DNA from: Luteimonas fraxinea
Lineage (GTDB): Bacteria > Pseudomonadota > Gammaproteobacteria > Xanthomonadales > Xanthomonadaceae
Length of the DNA: 64,000 nucleotides
Assembly (NCBI RefSeq): GCF_021233355.1
Contig: NZ_CP089507.1
Span: 2,228,501-2,292,500, forward strand
Direction: 5' to 3'
Positions 14,922 through 22,926 of this stretch are shown here, piece by piece. The notes beneath the pieces were generated by a model, which saw nothing but the letters and a program-made list of their open reading frames with translations, made no database searches and had not been told where the DNA came from. The position numbers were made by a program, and so were the translations under genes. Position 1 is the stretch's first letter. Each line of letters opens with the position of its first letter.

Positions 14922-15922
14922 GTGGTCACTCCATAGGTGAGCACGAGGCCGTGCACGAGCTTCGCCCAGCCGTCGATCAGCACGAACAGCAGCAGCTTGA
15001 ACGGCAGCGAGACCGTCGTCGGCGACAGCATCATCATGCCGAGCGCGAGCAGGATGTTGGCGACCACCAGATCGATGATCAAAAACGGCAGGAAGATCAG
15101 GAAGCCGATCTGGAACGCGGCGGTAAGCTCGCTGACGGTGAAGGCCGGCACGATGACGATGAAGTCGTCGGGCGTCAGGCCACCGCGGCGCTCGGGGGGC
15201 AGCATGCGCTGCACGCTGCGCAGGAAGAACGCGCGTTCGGAATCGCTGGAGTGCTGGATCAGGAACGTGCGCAGCGGTTCCTTGCCGGCATCGATCATCG
15301 TCAGCATGCGGTTGGTGTCGAAGCTGCCGCCTGCCGCGGCAGGTGCGCCGCCGCCCGCGCCGGTGCTGCCGCCGGTGATCACTTCGGCGAGGCCACGCGG
15401 CTGCTCTGCGGTTTCTTCTTCGCGCGGGTCATTGCTCGAACCGCCCCGCACCGTGGAGAACATCGGATCGACGCCTTCCGGCGTGCCCTGCGCCTGCGCT
15501 TCCGCGGCGAGCGCGTCGGCCGCAGCCGGGCTGGTCGGCGCAGGCGCGTCAGCTTCGGCGGGGGCCGGCGTCGACGCAGGACGCACGTTGATCGGACGCC
15601 CTTCGCGAATCGCCTGCTGCTCGGCGCGGGCTTCGATCTGGCGCATCACCGAGGCCGGTGGCGGACGCCCTTCCAGGCGCGCCTGCACCGCTTCGTTGAC
15701 GTCCAGGATCACCGGATACATCACATAGATCGACAGCACGATCGCCAGGCCGTTGATGACCACGTTCGGCGGCACCTGCTGCAGGCCGAGCGCGTTGCGC
15801 AACAGACTCAGCACCACGACGATCTTGGTGAACGAGGTGACCATGACCGCCACAAACGGGGCCAGCGCAAGGCTGACCACCGTCACCAGGACGAGGGCGG
15901 GCGAGAACGTGCTGAAATCCAT
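14918..15922 (-). CDS. sctR: T3SS export apparatus protein SctR with a long periplasmic insert
   Basis: Core export-gate subunit (FliP homologue). N-terminal helix ends ATSFTKIVVVLSLLRNALG in pattern (here VTSFTKIVVVLSLLRNALGL) with VPPNVVINGLAI, and the C-terminal half has FTVSELTAAFQIGFLIFLPF and GMMMLSP, all family signatures. At 334 residues it is about 115-120 longer than ordinary SctR (about 215-220). The excess lies at about residues 84-203, is rich in Ala, Pro, Gly and Glu, and falls in the loop normally facing the periplasm. The reading frame is intact across it and codon character is normal. Overlaps sctS by ATGA. Confidence 0.93.
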   Translation of the reverse strand: MDFSTFSPALVLVTVVSLALAPFVAVMVTSFTKIVVVLSLLRNALGLQQVPPNVVINGLAIVLSIYVMYPVILDVNEAVQARLEGRPPPASVMRQIEARAEQQAIREGRPINVRPASTPAPAEADAPAPTSPAAADALAAEAQAQGTPEGVDPMFSTVRGGSSNDPREEETAEQPRGLAEVITGGSTGAGGGAPAAAGGSFDTNRMLTMIDAGKEPLRTFLIQHSSDSERAFFLRSVQRMLPPERRGGLTPDDFIVIVPAFTVSELTAAFQIGFLIFLPFLIIDLVVANILLALGMMMLSPTTVSLPFKLLLFVLIDGWAKLVHGLVLTYGVTT

Positions 15923-15925
15923 GCA

Positions 15926-16204
15926 TCAGCTCCAGGACAGCAGGCGGACGCCCAGCGTATCGCCAACCGCGACCAGTTCGCCCTGTCCGGCGACGCGGCC
16001 GTTGGCGCGGATGGTGACGTTGGCGCCTTCGAGGTGCGCAGGCAGCGCGAACACGTAGCCCGGTTGCAGGCCGGCGATGTCCGACAGGCGCAGTTCGACC
16101 TTGCCCACTTCGAACTCGACCTCGACCGGCAGGCGGCCGGACGGATCCTCGACGGCGGGGGTGTCTTCGGTCTGCGGTGTTTCGGCTGCGTCGGTCTCGC
16201 TCAT
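15926..16204 (-). CDS. Internal start giving SctQ C-terminal product (SctQ-C)
   Basis: Codon 263 of sctQ is an ATG preceded by AGGAG with nine bases between, the best ribosome-binding site in this gene and better than that before the full-length start. Translation from it would give a 92-residue protein beginning MSETDAAETPQTED and containing the entire last SpoA domain. In Yersinia YscQ, Shigella Spa33 and Salmonella SsaQ a product of exactly this kind is made from an internal start and is needed for the sorting platform. Here this is inferred from sequence only. Confidence 0.6.
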   Translation of the reverse strand: MSETDAAETPQTEDTPAVEDPSGRLPVEVEFEVGKVELRLSDIAGLQPGYVFALPAHLEGANVTIRANGRVAGQGELVAVGDTLGVRLLSWS

Positions 16205-16990
16205 GCGGGGCGTCTCCTGGTGGCGGGGGCGTTGAGTGGGCGGACCGTCGATGCGCCATCCATCCGGTCCGGATCGGACCGGCCAGCGCAGACCGACGGC
16301 ATTGGCGTGGAGTGGCGGCATCTTGACGTGTCCGACGACGATCACGTCACCGGGCCGCAGGCTTTGCACGTCGGCGCGTGTGAGCGGCGGCGCCGGGATC
16401 GCGATCGTCGCGACCGTCGGCAACTGGCGCCAGTGCCCCGGATCGATCGGCGGGCGCGGGTCGGCATCCGTGCGTGCGAGCAGGGCCTGCAGCCATGCGG
16501 CAGGTGCACGCAGCGCGCCACTGACCGTGGCGCCGCCATCGGCAGGCGTGAAATCGAGCTCCAGCCAGATCGCGTCGCTCGCAGGCGCGGCGAGCGGAGC
16601 ATCGGGCAGGGGCAGCAGCGAGGTGCCGAGCGCTTCGCTGATCTGCACCAGCGTCGTCTCGTGCATCAGGCTCCAGGCCAGCACGCGCGCGCGGCCGCGC
16701 CGGTCCTGCCAGTGCAGGCCGTCGTCGTCGACGCGCGGCGACGACGCGAGTTGCAGCGCGAGCCGGGTGCCGTCAGCGTCGAGTTCGAACACGCCGCCAT
16801 CGAGGGTCGCGACCGCGGGCGATCGACCGCTGCGCAGCCGCAGGATGCCGGTCGGCGTGGTCCATTGCCGGGCACGTGCATGCAGACCGCGCAGCACATC
16901 GGCCTGCGTCGGCGAGAGCCGCGGCAAGCGCTCTCGCAACGGCGCGTGCGAGGACGCGTGCGAAAGAGAAACAGCGTTCGCGTCAGCCAT
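15926..16990 (-). CDS. sctQ: T3SS cytoplasmic ring (sorting platform) protein SctQ
   Basis: 354-residue C-ring/sorting-platform subunit. The C-terminal SpoA domain is clear: VEVEFEVGKVELRLSDI, then LQPGYVFAL and VAGQGELVAVGDTLGVRLL. A middle segment LRPGDVIVVGHVKMP (about 211-225) looks like a first, more divergent SpoA domain. A Pro/Glu/Thr linker at about 255-285 precedes the last domain. Its start lies inside the end of the response-regulator gene (overlap of 8 bases) and its stop is three bases before sctR. The linker contains a strong internal start (see the separate entry). Confidence 0.9.
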   Translation of the reverse strand: MADANAVSLSHASSHAPLRERLPRLSPTQADVLRGLHARARQWTTPTGILRLRSGRSPAVATLDGGVFELDADGTRLALQLASSPRVDDDGLHWQDRRGRARVLAWSLMHETTLVQISEALGTSLLPLPDAPLAAPASDAIWLELDFTPADGGATVSGALRAPAAWLQALLARTDADPRPPIDPGHWRQLPTVATIAIPAPPLTRADVQSLRPGDVIVVGHVKMPPLHANAVGLRWPVRSGPDGWRIDGPPTQRPRHQETPRMSETDAAETPQTEDTPAVEDPSGRLPVEVEFEVGKVELRLSDIAGLQPGYVFALPAHLEGANVTIRANGRVAGQGELVAVGDTLGVRLLSWS

Positions 16991-17579
16991 GGCCCAGCGC
17001 CACCTTCATCAGTTCGGGGAGGGATCGCACTCCGAGTTTGCTCATCATGTTGGCCCGATGCAGTTCGACGGTTTTGATACTGATGCCGAGGATGTCGGCA
17101 ATGATCTTGTTCGGTTTGCTGGCGACGACGAGATCCAGCACCTGCCGCTCGCGCGGACTCAGCTTCGCGAGCGCGGCGCCCTGCGGCGAGCCCGCCTGCG
17201 CGCGTTCGCGGCTGAGCGCGTTGCGGATCGAGTCGACGATGGCATCGTCGCTGAAAGGTTTCTCGAGGAAGTTCGATGCGCCCTTGCGCATCGCCTCGAC
17301 CGCCAGCGGCACGTCGCCGTGCGCAGTCACGAACACCAGCGGCAATGTGGAGCCACGGCGCAGCAGTTCGTCCTGCAGCTGCAGGCCGCTCATCTCGGGC
17401 ATGCGAATGTCGGAGACCAGACACTCGCCGTCGCCGTGGCGCGTGCTGTCGAACACGGTGAGGAACGCCGCGCCGGATGCGAATGCGCGCACCTCGAACC
17501 CCGCAGTCTCGAGCAGCCAGGCGGTGGAATCGCGGAAGCCGTCGTTGTCGTCGACGAGATAGACACAGATGCCGGTCAC
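16983..17579 (-). CDS. FixJ/NarL-type response regulator of the T3SS cluster
   Basis: 198 residues: an N-terminal receiver domain with acidic pocket VYLVDDNDGF (D10, D11), phosphoacceptor D57 in CLVSDIRMPEMSG, T/A switch VTAHGD and lysine in LEKPFS; then a LuxR-type helix-turn-helix at the C-terminus with LSPRERQVLDLVV and ISIKTVELHRANMMSKLGV. The domain order and wording match FixJ/StyR/TodT regulators. The gene sits between the kinase gene and sctQ (overlap 8 bases) in the same operon, so it very likely controls this secretion system and may regulate its own transcription. It is the first candidate to bind the 16-bp palindromes. Confidence 0.92.
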   Translation of the reverse strand: MTGICVYLVDDNDGFRDSTAWLLETAGFEVRAFASGAAFLTVFDSTRHGDGECLVSDIRMPEMSGLQLQDELLRRGSTLPLVFVTAHGDVPLAVEAMRKGASNFLEKPFSDDAIVDSIRNALSRERAQAGSPQGAALAKLSPRERQVLDLVVASKPNKIIADILGISIKTVELHRANMMSKLGVRSLPELMKVALGHG

Positions 17580-17582
17580 GCG

Positions 17583-18692
17583 TCAGATCCTCCTGTCCGG
17601 GGTCGGTAGCGTGAACCCGAACACGCTACCGCCGCCATCCCTGGCCTCGAAGAACAGCCGGCCTTCGTGGTATTCGATGATCGAACGGCAGATCGCCAGG
17701 CCGATGCCCAGTCCGTCCGACTTGGTGGTGTAGAACGGCGAGAACAGCTGTTCGCTCTCGGCCTGGCTCAGGCCGGGGCCGCGGTCGCAGACGCGCACCT
17801 CGACGTCGCCGTCCAGGTTCACCCGGGCCTCGATGCGCAGGCCGCGCTGCGCGGCAGGCACCTCGCGCATCGCCTCGATCGCGTTCTTGACCAGATTGAG
17901 CAGCACCTGCTCGACCATCACCCGGTCGGCGTAGACCTGCGGCAGTTGCGGCGCCAACGCCAGTTCGACACGCAGCTGCAGGCGTTCGGCCTCCAGGCGC
18001 AGCAGTTCGAGCACCGTGTCGACGATCAGCGGCAGGTCCTGGGCGTCGCGCCGTGGCTCGCGGGCGCGGACGAACTCGCGCACGCGCGCGATCACCGCAC
18101 TGGCGTGTTCGGCCTGGGTGCGCGCGGCCTGCAGGGCACGTTCGACCTGCACCGGCCCACCGGCCTGGTCGACCAGGCGCAGGCTGCCGTTGAGGTAGTT
18201 CACGATCGCCGCGAGCGGCTGGTTGAGCTCGTGCGCGAGCGTGGCGGCCATTTCGCCGACCGACATCATCCGCGAGGTGAACAGCAGTTTTTCCTGCTGT
18301 GTCTTGTGCGAATCCAGGGTCTCGATGCGTTCGCTGATGTCGACCGCGGTCAGCAATGAAAGCGCGCGTCCGCCGCAGTCGAGATCGCGCCAGTGCAGCG
18401 CATACCAGCGCCCGCTGCCGGGCGCGCGGACTTCTTCGCCGCGGGCCTCTCCGGTGACTTCGCCATACAGCGTCGCCAGCAACGCGTCGCGCTGGGCGTG
18501 GCCGGGCAGGGTGCCGAGATCGCCTTCGAAGCGGCAGTTGGCAGCCACTCGCACACCAGTGCCGCGGTCGAACGCGGCGCAGGCGAAAGGCACCGCTTCG
18601 AGGACTTCGGTCAGCGCGTTCGCGCCATCGTCGACGCCCGTGTCGACGGCGCGCGCCTTGCTCGCGCGCCGGGTTCCGGTCGGCGGCGTCAT
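17583..18692 (-). CDS. Soluble PAS-like sensor histidine kinase paired with the regulator
   Basis: 369 residues with no membrane segment or signal peptide. The first about 120 residues form a PAS-like sensory region (AVPFACAAFDRGTGVRVAAN, then WYALHWRDLD). The kinase core has the H-box LAHELNQPLAAIVNY (His154), N-box LLNLVKNAIEAM, G1 CDRGPGL and G2 GLGIGLAICRS; this HELNQPL form is that of FixL-type kinases. Its stop is three bases before the regulator start. The start at 18692 follows the point where coding character begins and is 69 bases from the divergent FliO-like gene. The signal is presumably cytoplasmic. Confidence 0.9.
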   Translation of the reverse strand: MTPPTGTRRASKARAVDTGVDDGANALTEVLEAVPFACAAFDRGTGVRVAANCRFEGDLGTLPGHAQRDALLATLYGEVTGEARGEEVRAPGSGRWYALHWRDLDCGGRALSLLTAVDISERIETLDSHKTQQEKLLFTSRMMSVGEMAATLAHELNQPLAAIVNYLNGSLRLVDQAGGPVQVERALQAARTQAEHASAVIARVREFVRAREPRRDAQDLPLIVDTVLELLRLEAERLQLRVELALAPQLPQVYADRVMVEQVLLNLVKNAIEAMREVPAAQRGLRIEARVNLDGDVEVRVCDRGPGLSQAESEQLFSPFYTTKSDGLGIGLAICRSIIEYHEGRLFFEARDGGGSVFGFTLPTPDRRI

Positions 18693-18761
18693 GCGATGCG
18701 CGACATCGTTTGACTGATAACGTGACGGCGCACCAGCAGGGTGTCCCTTCCGCGAGAACCC

Positions 18762-19187
18762 ATGATCCGCGTCGCCCGATTCCGCTCCGCCCTCATCGTC
18801 CCCGTCATGCTTGTGGCCACGTCCGCGCACGCGGCCGCAACGCCCGCCCGCACGCCGAGTGACTCGTTCGTCGGGGAGTTGCTCGCCATCGTGATTCCAC
18901 TCGTTCTGATCATCGTGGGCCTGCTGTTCCTGCTCCGGCTGGTACGACGGCGGTACGGATTGTCGGGCAGCGATGCCCCGTTGACTGTCCTGCAGATCCT
19001 GCCTGTGGGACCCCGGGAGCGCGTGGTGCTGGTCAAGTCTCGCGCCGGCCGGGTCTTCGCGATTGGCGTGGGGGCGCAATCTGTGACGTTCATTACAGAT
19101 CTTGATTCCGAAGATCTGGAAGCCCCGGTGCCAGCGGCCTCCCTGGCCACTTCGCATTCACTGTCCAATATCGACGGGGATCGTTAA
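18762..19187 (+). CDS. FliO-like membrane protein in the T3SS cluster
   Basis: 141 residues: N-terminal hydrophobic signal (FRSALIVPVMLVATSAHAAA), a short periplasmic part, one membrane helix at about 39-62 (ELLAIVIPLVLIIVGLLFLL), then a cytoplasmic domain with VLQILPVGPRERVVLV and AIGVGAQSVTFI. This is the arrangement and core motif of FliO/MopB, the scaffold for FliP-ring assembly in flagella. Non-flagellar T3SSs normally lack FliO. All other genes here are non-flagellar in type, so it probably assists assembly of the unusual SctR. It is divergent from the kinase-sctQRST operon and 276 bases before sctV. The ATG at 18762 is chosen over a GTG at 18741. Confidence 0.75.
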   Translation: MIRVARFRSALIVPVMLVATSAHAAATPARTPSDSFVGELLAIVIPLVLIIVGLLFLLRLVRRRYGLSGSDAPLTVLQILPVGPRERVVLVKSRAGRVFAIGVGAQSVTFITDLDSEDLEAPVPAASLATSHSLSNIDGDR

Positions 19188-19353
19188 GTCCCTGTGACGC
19201 TTGGGTTTTTCTCTCGCGACAGCCAAAACGGAACCGTTTTCACACCGATTCGACACTTTGACTGGAACCTCCTTGCAACATCGAATTGACCTGTACATAA
19301 CATAGAGCAGCTATCGTACAGGGGCACAATGTGACGCACGAGGGCAGGGGCTT

Positions 19354-19467
19354 ATGCGGCGAATGGATACCAGGGTGTGTGGAACCGCCGTTTCCGGCTT
19401 GCGCGTTCGTACGCGTACCGGTGATGCCGTGAGTCCATTCCGTGTGTCCATGGCGGTGGTCCCATGA
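19354..19467 (+). CDS. Possible 37-codon leader peptide coupled to sctV
   Basis: An open frame starting MRRMDTRVCGTAVSGLRV, preceded by AGGGCAGGGG, whose TGA overlaps the sctV ATG as ATGA. The peptide has no family. The overlap would couple sctV translation to that of the leader; sctV itself has only a weak ribosome-binding site. The rest of the 19188-19463 gap is AT-richer than its surroundings, with a TTGACC at 19286-19291 that could be part of a promoter, but I could not place a good -10 box. Confidence 0.3.
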   Translation: MRRMDTRVCGTAVSGLRVRTRTGDAVSPFRVSMAVVP

Positions 19468-21518
19468 AGGGCTTCTTCGCCACGCTGACCGGCGCGCCGG
19501 CAGGCGCCGCCCCGCGGGCCAAGTTCGGCTACAGCGACATTATCCTGGCCGTCGCCGCGGTCACAATCATCAGCGTGATGATCCTGCCGCTGCCGCTGGT
19601 GATCATCGACACCCTGGTGGCGGTGAACATCTCGATCGGCTTCGGCCTACTGCTGCTGGGCATCTATATCCCGACGCCGGTCGCCTTCTCCAGCTTCCCC
19701 AGCGTGCTGCTGCTGACCACGCTGTTCCGGCTGGCGATCTCGATCGCGATCACCCGCTCGATTCTCCTGCACGCCGAAGGCGGCCACATCGTCGAGACCT
19801 TCGGCACGCTGGTCGCGGGCGGCAATCTGGTCGTCGGCATGGTGGTGTTCCTGATCATCACTGTCGTCCAGTTCATCGTCATCGCCAAGGGCGCCGAGCG
19901 CGTGGCCGAAGTTGCCGCCCGCTTCACGCTGGATGCGATGCCCGGCAAGCAGCTGTCGATCGACTCGGACCTGCGCGCCGGCCTGATCGACAAGGACGAA
20001 GCGCGTCGCAAGCGCCGCCTGCTGGAAACCGAAAGCCAACTGCACGGCTCGCTCGACGGCGCAATGAAGTTCGTCAAGGGCGATGCCATCGCGGGCATCG
20101 TCATCATCCTGATCAACCTGCTCGGCGGTCTGGCAATCGGCGTGCTCCAGCGCGGCATGCCGCTGGCCGAAGCGACGCACGTCTACAGCATCCTGACAAT
20201 CGGCGACGGCCTGGTGTCGCAGATCCCGGCCATCCTGGCGACGATCGCCGCGGGTCTCGTGGTCACGCGCACCACCGGCGAGATCGACGACCGCCATCTG
20301 GGTGATGCGATCACCCGGCAGGTGTCGAACCAGCCGCGCGTGGTGCTGATCACCGGCATCCTCGCCCTGCTGATGACCCTGGTGCCGGGCTTTCCGTGGG
20401 CGGTGTTCCTGTTCCTCGGCGTGGGCCTGCTGACCTTCAGCGCCTATCACTATCGCTATCAGTTCGAACTGCTGCGTCGCCTGTTCCGCGTGACCGACGA
20501 GGAAGTGCTGGCCGACGTGCACGCCTCCGTCGATCACGACGATCTGGCGCCGCCCGCACCGTTGCAGCTGCAGGTCTCGCCGCTGCTGGCGCAGTCGATG
20601 GGGGCGCACAATCTCGAAGCGCGCGCGGTCGATATCGCCCAGCGCCTGCGCGAGGAATACGGCGTGCCGGTGCCGGTGCCGTCGTTGCGCATCGTCTCGA
20701 CCTTCGGTGAAGACGAATACCGGCTGACCGCGTTCGGTGCCCGCATTGCGACGGGACGTCTGCGTAGTGACGCAGTGCTGCAGCCGCAGCCCGCCACCGC
20801 GGCGAATGCGACCAAGCTGCCGGGCTTCTATCCCGCCGTGATCGCGGGCGAGTGGGTGCAGAGCGGTGAAGGCACGCAGCCGCCGCTCGAGGTGCTGGGC
20901 GCGCACATGACCGCGGCGATCCGCCGGCGCATGGGTGGCTTCCTCGGCATCCAGGAAACCTCGAACCTGTTCGCGAAGATGCAGCGCGACTATCCGGATC
21001 TGGTCAAGGAAATGCTGCGCGTCGTTGCACCGCAGCGCGTGGCCGATGTGCTGCGTCGCCTGTCGGAGGAAGGCGTGCCGGTGCGCAACCTGCGCGATGC
21101 GTTCGAAGCCATCACCGATGTCGGCGGTCGCGAAAAAGACGTGGTGTTGTTGACCGAGTACGTGCGTGTCGCGCTCAAGCGCGAGATCGCGGATCGCTAT
21201 TCAGACGACGAGCGTACGCTGCACGTACTGTTGATCCATCCGGAACTCGAGGACAAGTTGCGGCAATCGGTCCGCGTGGCGGGCGGTGCCAGCCAGCTTG
21301 CGATCTCGCCGGAACTGGCTGGTCGTCTCGGCAACGAGGTGCGTGCGCACCTGGGCCGTCAGGCGACAGGCGTCAAGCCGGTGCTGCTGTGCTCATTGGA
21401 TGTGCGCCGGCATCTGCGCAAGCTCATGGAGGTCGATTTCTTCGATCTGCCTGTGCTGTCGTACCAGGAACTCGCACCGGACCTGCGCATCGTGCAGGCG
21501 GGCCAGATCAATGCATGA
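19464..21518 (+). CDS. sctV: T3SS major export gate protein SctV
   Basis: 684-residue FHIPEP family protein (FlhA homologue) that forms the nonameric export gate. N-terminal half has seven or eight membrane helices with LFRLAISIAITRSILLHAE and the conserved cytoplasmic FHIPEP loop region FTLDAMPGKQLSIDSDLRAG. The C-terminal cytoplasmic part (about 345 onward) carries GGRAEVLTEYVRVALKR-like sequence (KDVVLLTEYVRVALKREI). Length fits SctV. It heads the plus-strand structural operon; its last codons overlap a tiny frame that runs into sctD. Confidence 0.96.
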   Translation: MKGFFATLTGAPAGAAPRAKFGYSDIILAVAAVTIISVMILPLPLVIIDTLVAVNISIGFGLLLLGIYIPTPVAFSSFPSVLLLTTLFRLAISIAITRSILLHAEGGHIVETFGTLVAGGNLVVGMVVFLIITVVQFIVIAKGAERVAEVAARFTLDAMPGKQLSIDSDLRAGLIDKDEARRKRRLLETESQLHGSLDGAMKFVKGDAIAGIVIILINLLGGLAIGVLQRGMPLAEATHVYSILTIGDGLVSQIPAILATIAAGLVVTRTTGEIDDRHLGDAITRQVSNQPRVVLITGILALLMTLVPGFPWAVFLFLGVGLLTFSAYHYRYQFELLRRLFRVTDEEVLADVHASVDHDDLAPPAPLQLQVSPLLAQSMGAHNLEARAVDIAQRLREEYGVPVPVPSLRIVSTFGEDEYRLTAFGARIATGRLRSDAVLQPQPATAANATKLPGFYPAVIAGEWVQSGEGTQPPLEVLGAHMTAAIRRRMGGFLGIQETSNLFAKMQRDYPDLVKEMLRVVAPQRVADVLRRLSEEGVPVRNLRDAFEAITDVGGREKDVVLLTEYVRVALKREIADRYSDDERTLHVLLIHPELEDKLRQSVRVAGGASQLAISPELAGRLGNEVRAHLGRQATGVKPVLLCSLDVRRHLRKLMEVDFFDLPVLSYQELAPDLRIVQAGQINA

Positions 21519-21606
21519 CCAAGTCGCATCATTACGGGGCGTGCGCGTCGTCTTCGCCGGAGTTCCGGTGGTAGATGCCGTGCAGGCGATGAGAGGACTG
21601 ACATGA
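21511..21606 (+). CDS. Possible 31-codon frame bridging sctV and sctD
   Basis: Starts at ATG 21511 inside the sctV end, reads MHDQVASLRGVRVVFAGVP and stops at TGA 21604-21606, overlapping the sctD start as ATGA. It fills the sctV-sctD gap exactly. It may be a small protein, or just a device that keeps ribosomes moving from sctV to sctD. No family is recognised. Confidence 0.3.
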   Translation: MHDQVASLRGVRVVFAGVPVVDAVQAMRGLT

Positions 21607-22859
21607 CCGAACATACCGAACACCAGTCGAACAACGTGCTGCGCATCGTCGATGGCCTGCATGCAGGCGCCAGTCGTGTGCTCGCAGACGAAGAGATGAT
21701 CCTCGTCGGTAGTGGCGAGGACTGCGACATCGTGCTGGCCGACGACGCTGTCGCCGCGCATCACGCGCTGATCAGTCTCGTCGGCGGCCGCTTCCTCGTC
21801 CGTGCGCTCGATGCGCCGGTGAAGGTCGGCGCGCAGGATATCCATCCCGGCGATCCGGTCGAACTGTCTGCGGTGCAGCAGGTGCGCATCGGCGACGCCG
21901 TGATCGCATTCGGCCGCGAGAACGATCCGGCATGGGACGAATTCGTCACCGTGTTCGCGCCGAACGATGAAGAGCAGGCGCCGCGTAGTGGATTCGTGCG
22001 CAAGCTGCCGTGGATCGGCGGTATTGCTGCGCTGTCGCTCGCGTCGCTGGCGATCTTCGCCGCCGTATTGCCGGCACCGGATCAAGGGCCTGACCAGCGC
22101 GAGCGGCTGACGACGCTGCTGCAGGAGCATCGCGTCGCCAATGTGCAGATTACCGATGGCGCCAAGGGTGGCGCGACGGTGACCGGCGCCGTCGACGACA
22201 GCGCCACGCTGGAGCGTCTGCGCAACCAGGTGCGCGCCGAGAACATCGACGCGACCTTGCAGATTCGCACCGGCGAACACATCGCCGGCGATGTCGCCGA
22301 GATGTTCCGCGGCCAGTCGATTCCGGTGCAGGCGCGGTATGTCGGCAACGGCGATGTCGAGGTGGTCGGCGACTTCAAGGACGGCGCGGAGATCGAACGT
22401 CTTGCGCAGTCGCGTGCGATCGCCGACATCCCGGGCGTACAGCGCATCCTGCCGCGCACGCCGACCGGTCTGCTGTCGCAGGGCGAGACCGAACAGCCGC
22501 AGGCGCCGCCGGAAGCGCACATCGTGCAGATCGTGCGCGGTGAGAATCCGCATCTGCTGTCGTCCGACGGCCAGCGCTTCGTCACCGGCGAGATGATTCC
22601 CGGCAAGGGCAAGCTGATCTCGATCGGCGAATTCGCCCACGTGCTCGGCGCGGATGGCGAGCTGACCAAGGTCATTCCGGGTCCCGCGCCGACGCCTGAA
22701 GAAGCCGCTGAAACGGCGACCGCGAATGCAGGCACCGAGGGTGCGGAAAGCAGCGATCCCCGTTTCGCCTCGGTGGTCGCCAACGTCAACAACGGCAACC
22801 GGATCGCACAGGTGCCGGTGGTCGATCCGGGACGTGCGCCCGCATCGGCGAATCACTGA
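21603..22859 (+). CDS. sctD: T3SS inner-membrane ring protein SctD
   Basis: 418 residues. The N-terminal cytoplasmic FHA-like domain (about 10-105) has IVDGLHAGASRVLADEEMILVGSG; one membrane helix follows (about 136-157, WIGGIAALSLASLAIFAAVL); the remainder is periplasmic and contains two or three BON/ring-building modules (GATVTGAVDDSATLERLR, DVEVVGDFKDGAEIERL). This is YscD-type and marks the system as non-flagellar. The C-terminal acidic tail is Ala/Glu-rich. Spacing to the next gene is 67 bases. Confidence 0.93.
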   Translation: MTEHTEHQSNNVLRIVDGLHAGASRVLADEEMILVGSGEDCDIVLADDAVAAHHALISLVGGRFLVRALDAPVKVGAQDIHPGDPVELSAVQQVRIGDAVIAFGRENDPAWDEFVTVFAPNDEEQAPRSGFVRKLPWIGGIAALSLASLAIFAAVLPAPDQGPDQRERLTTLLQEHRVANVQITDGAKGGATVTGAVDDSATLERLRNQVRAENIDATLQIRTGEHIAGDVAEMFRGQSIPVQARYVGNGDVEVVGDFKDGAEIERLAQSRAIADIPGVQRILPRTPTGLLSQGETEQPQAPPEAHIVQIVRGENPHLLSSDGQRFVTGEMIPGKGKLISIGEFAHVLGADGELTKVIPGPAPTPEEAAETATANAGTEGAESSDPRFASVVANVNNGNRIAQVPVVDPGRAPASANH

Positions 22860-22926
22860 AGTCGTACGCAGTTCGAATCGAATCCAACGCTGTATCCACT
22901 TTCAGACCGTCTCAAGGAGTACTTCC

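Noticed and set aside
14951..17077. A 708-codon plus-strand open frame opposite sctQ-sctR
   Set aside because: Low-complexity Arg/Gln/His-rich translation; the minus-strand genes are recognised T3SS components with overlapping starts and stops.
19188..19463. A PIP-box (TTCGC-N15-TTCGC) or hrp box upstream of sctV
   Set aside because: I looked for plant-pathogen Xanthomonas hrp promoter elements here and in the sctQ/sctU upstream regions and did not find a convincing match.
18762..22859. Flagellar export system (FlhA/FliO/FliP) instead of an injectisome
   Set aside because: No filament, hook or motor genes are present; FHA-type SctD, lipoprotein SctJ, SctI and SctP are injectisome-specific.
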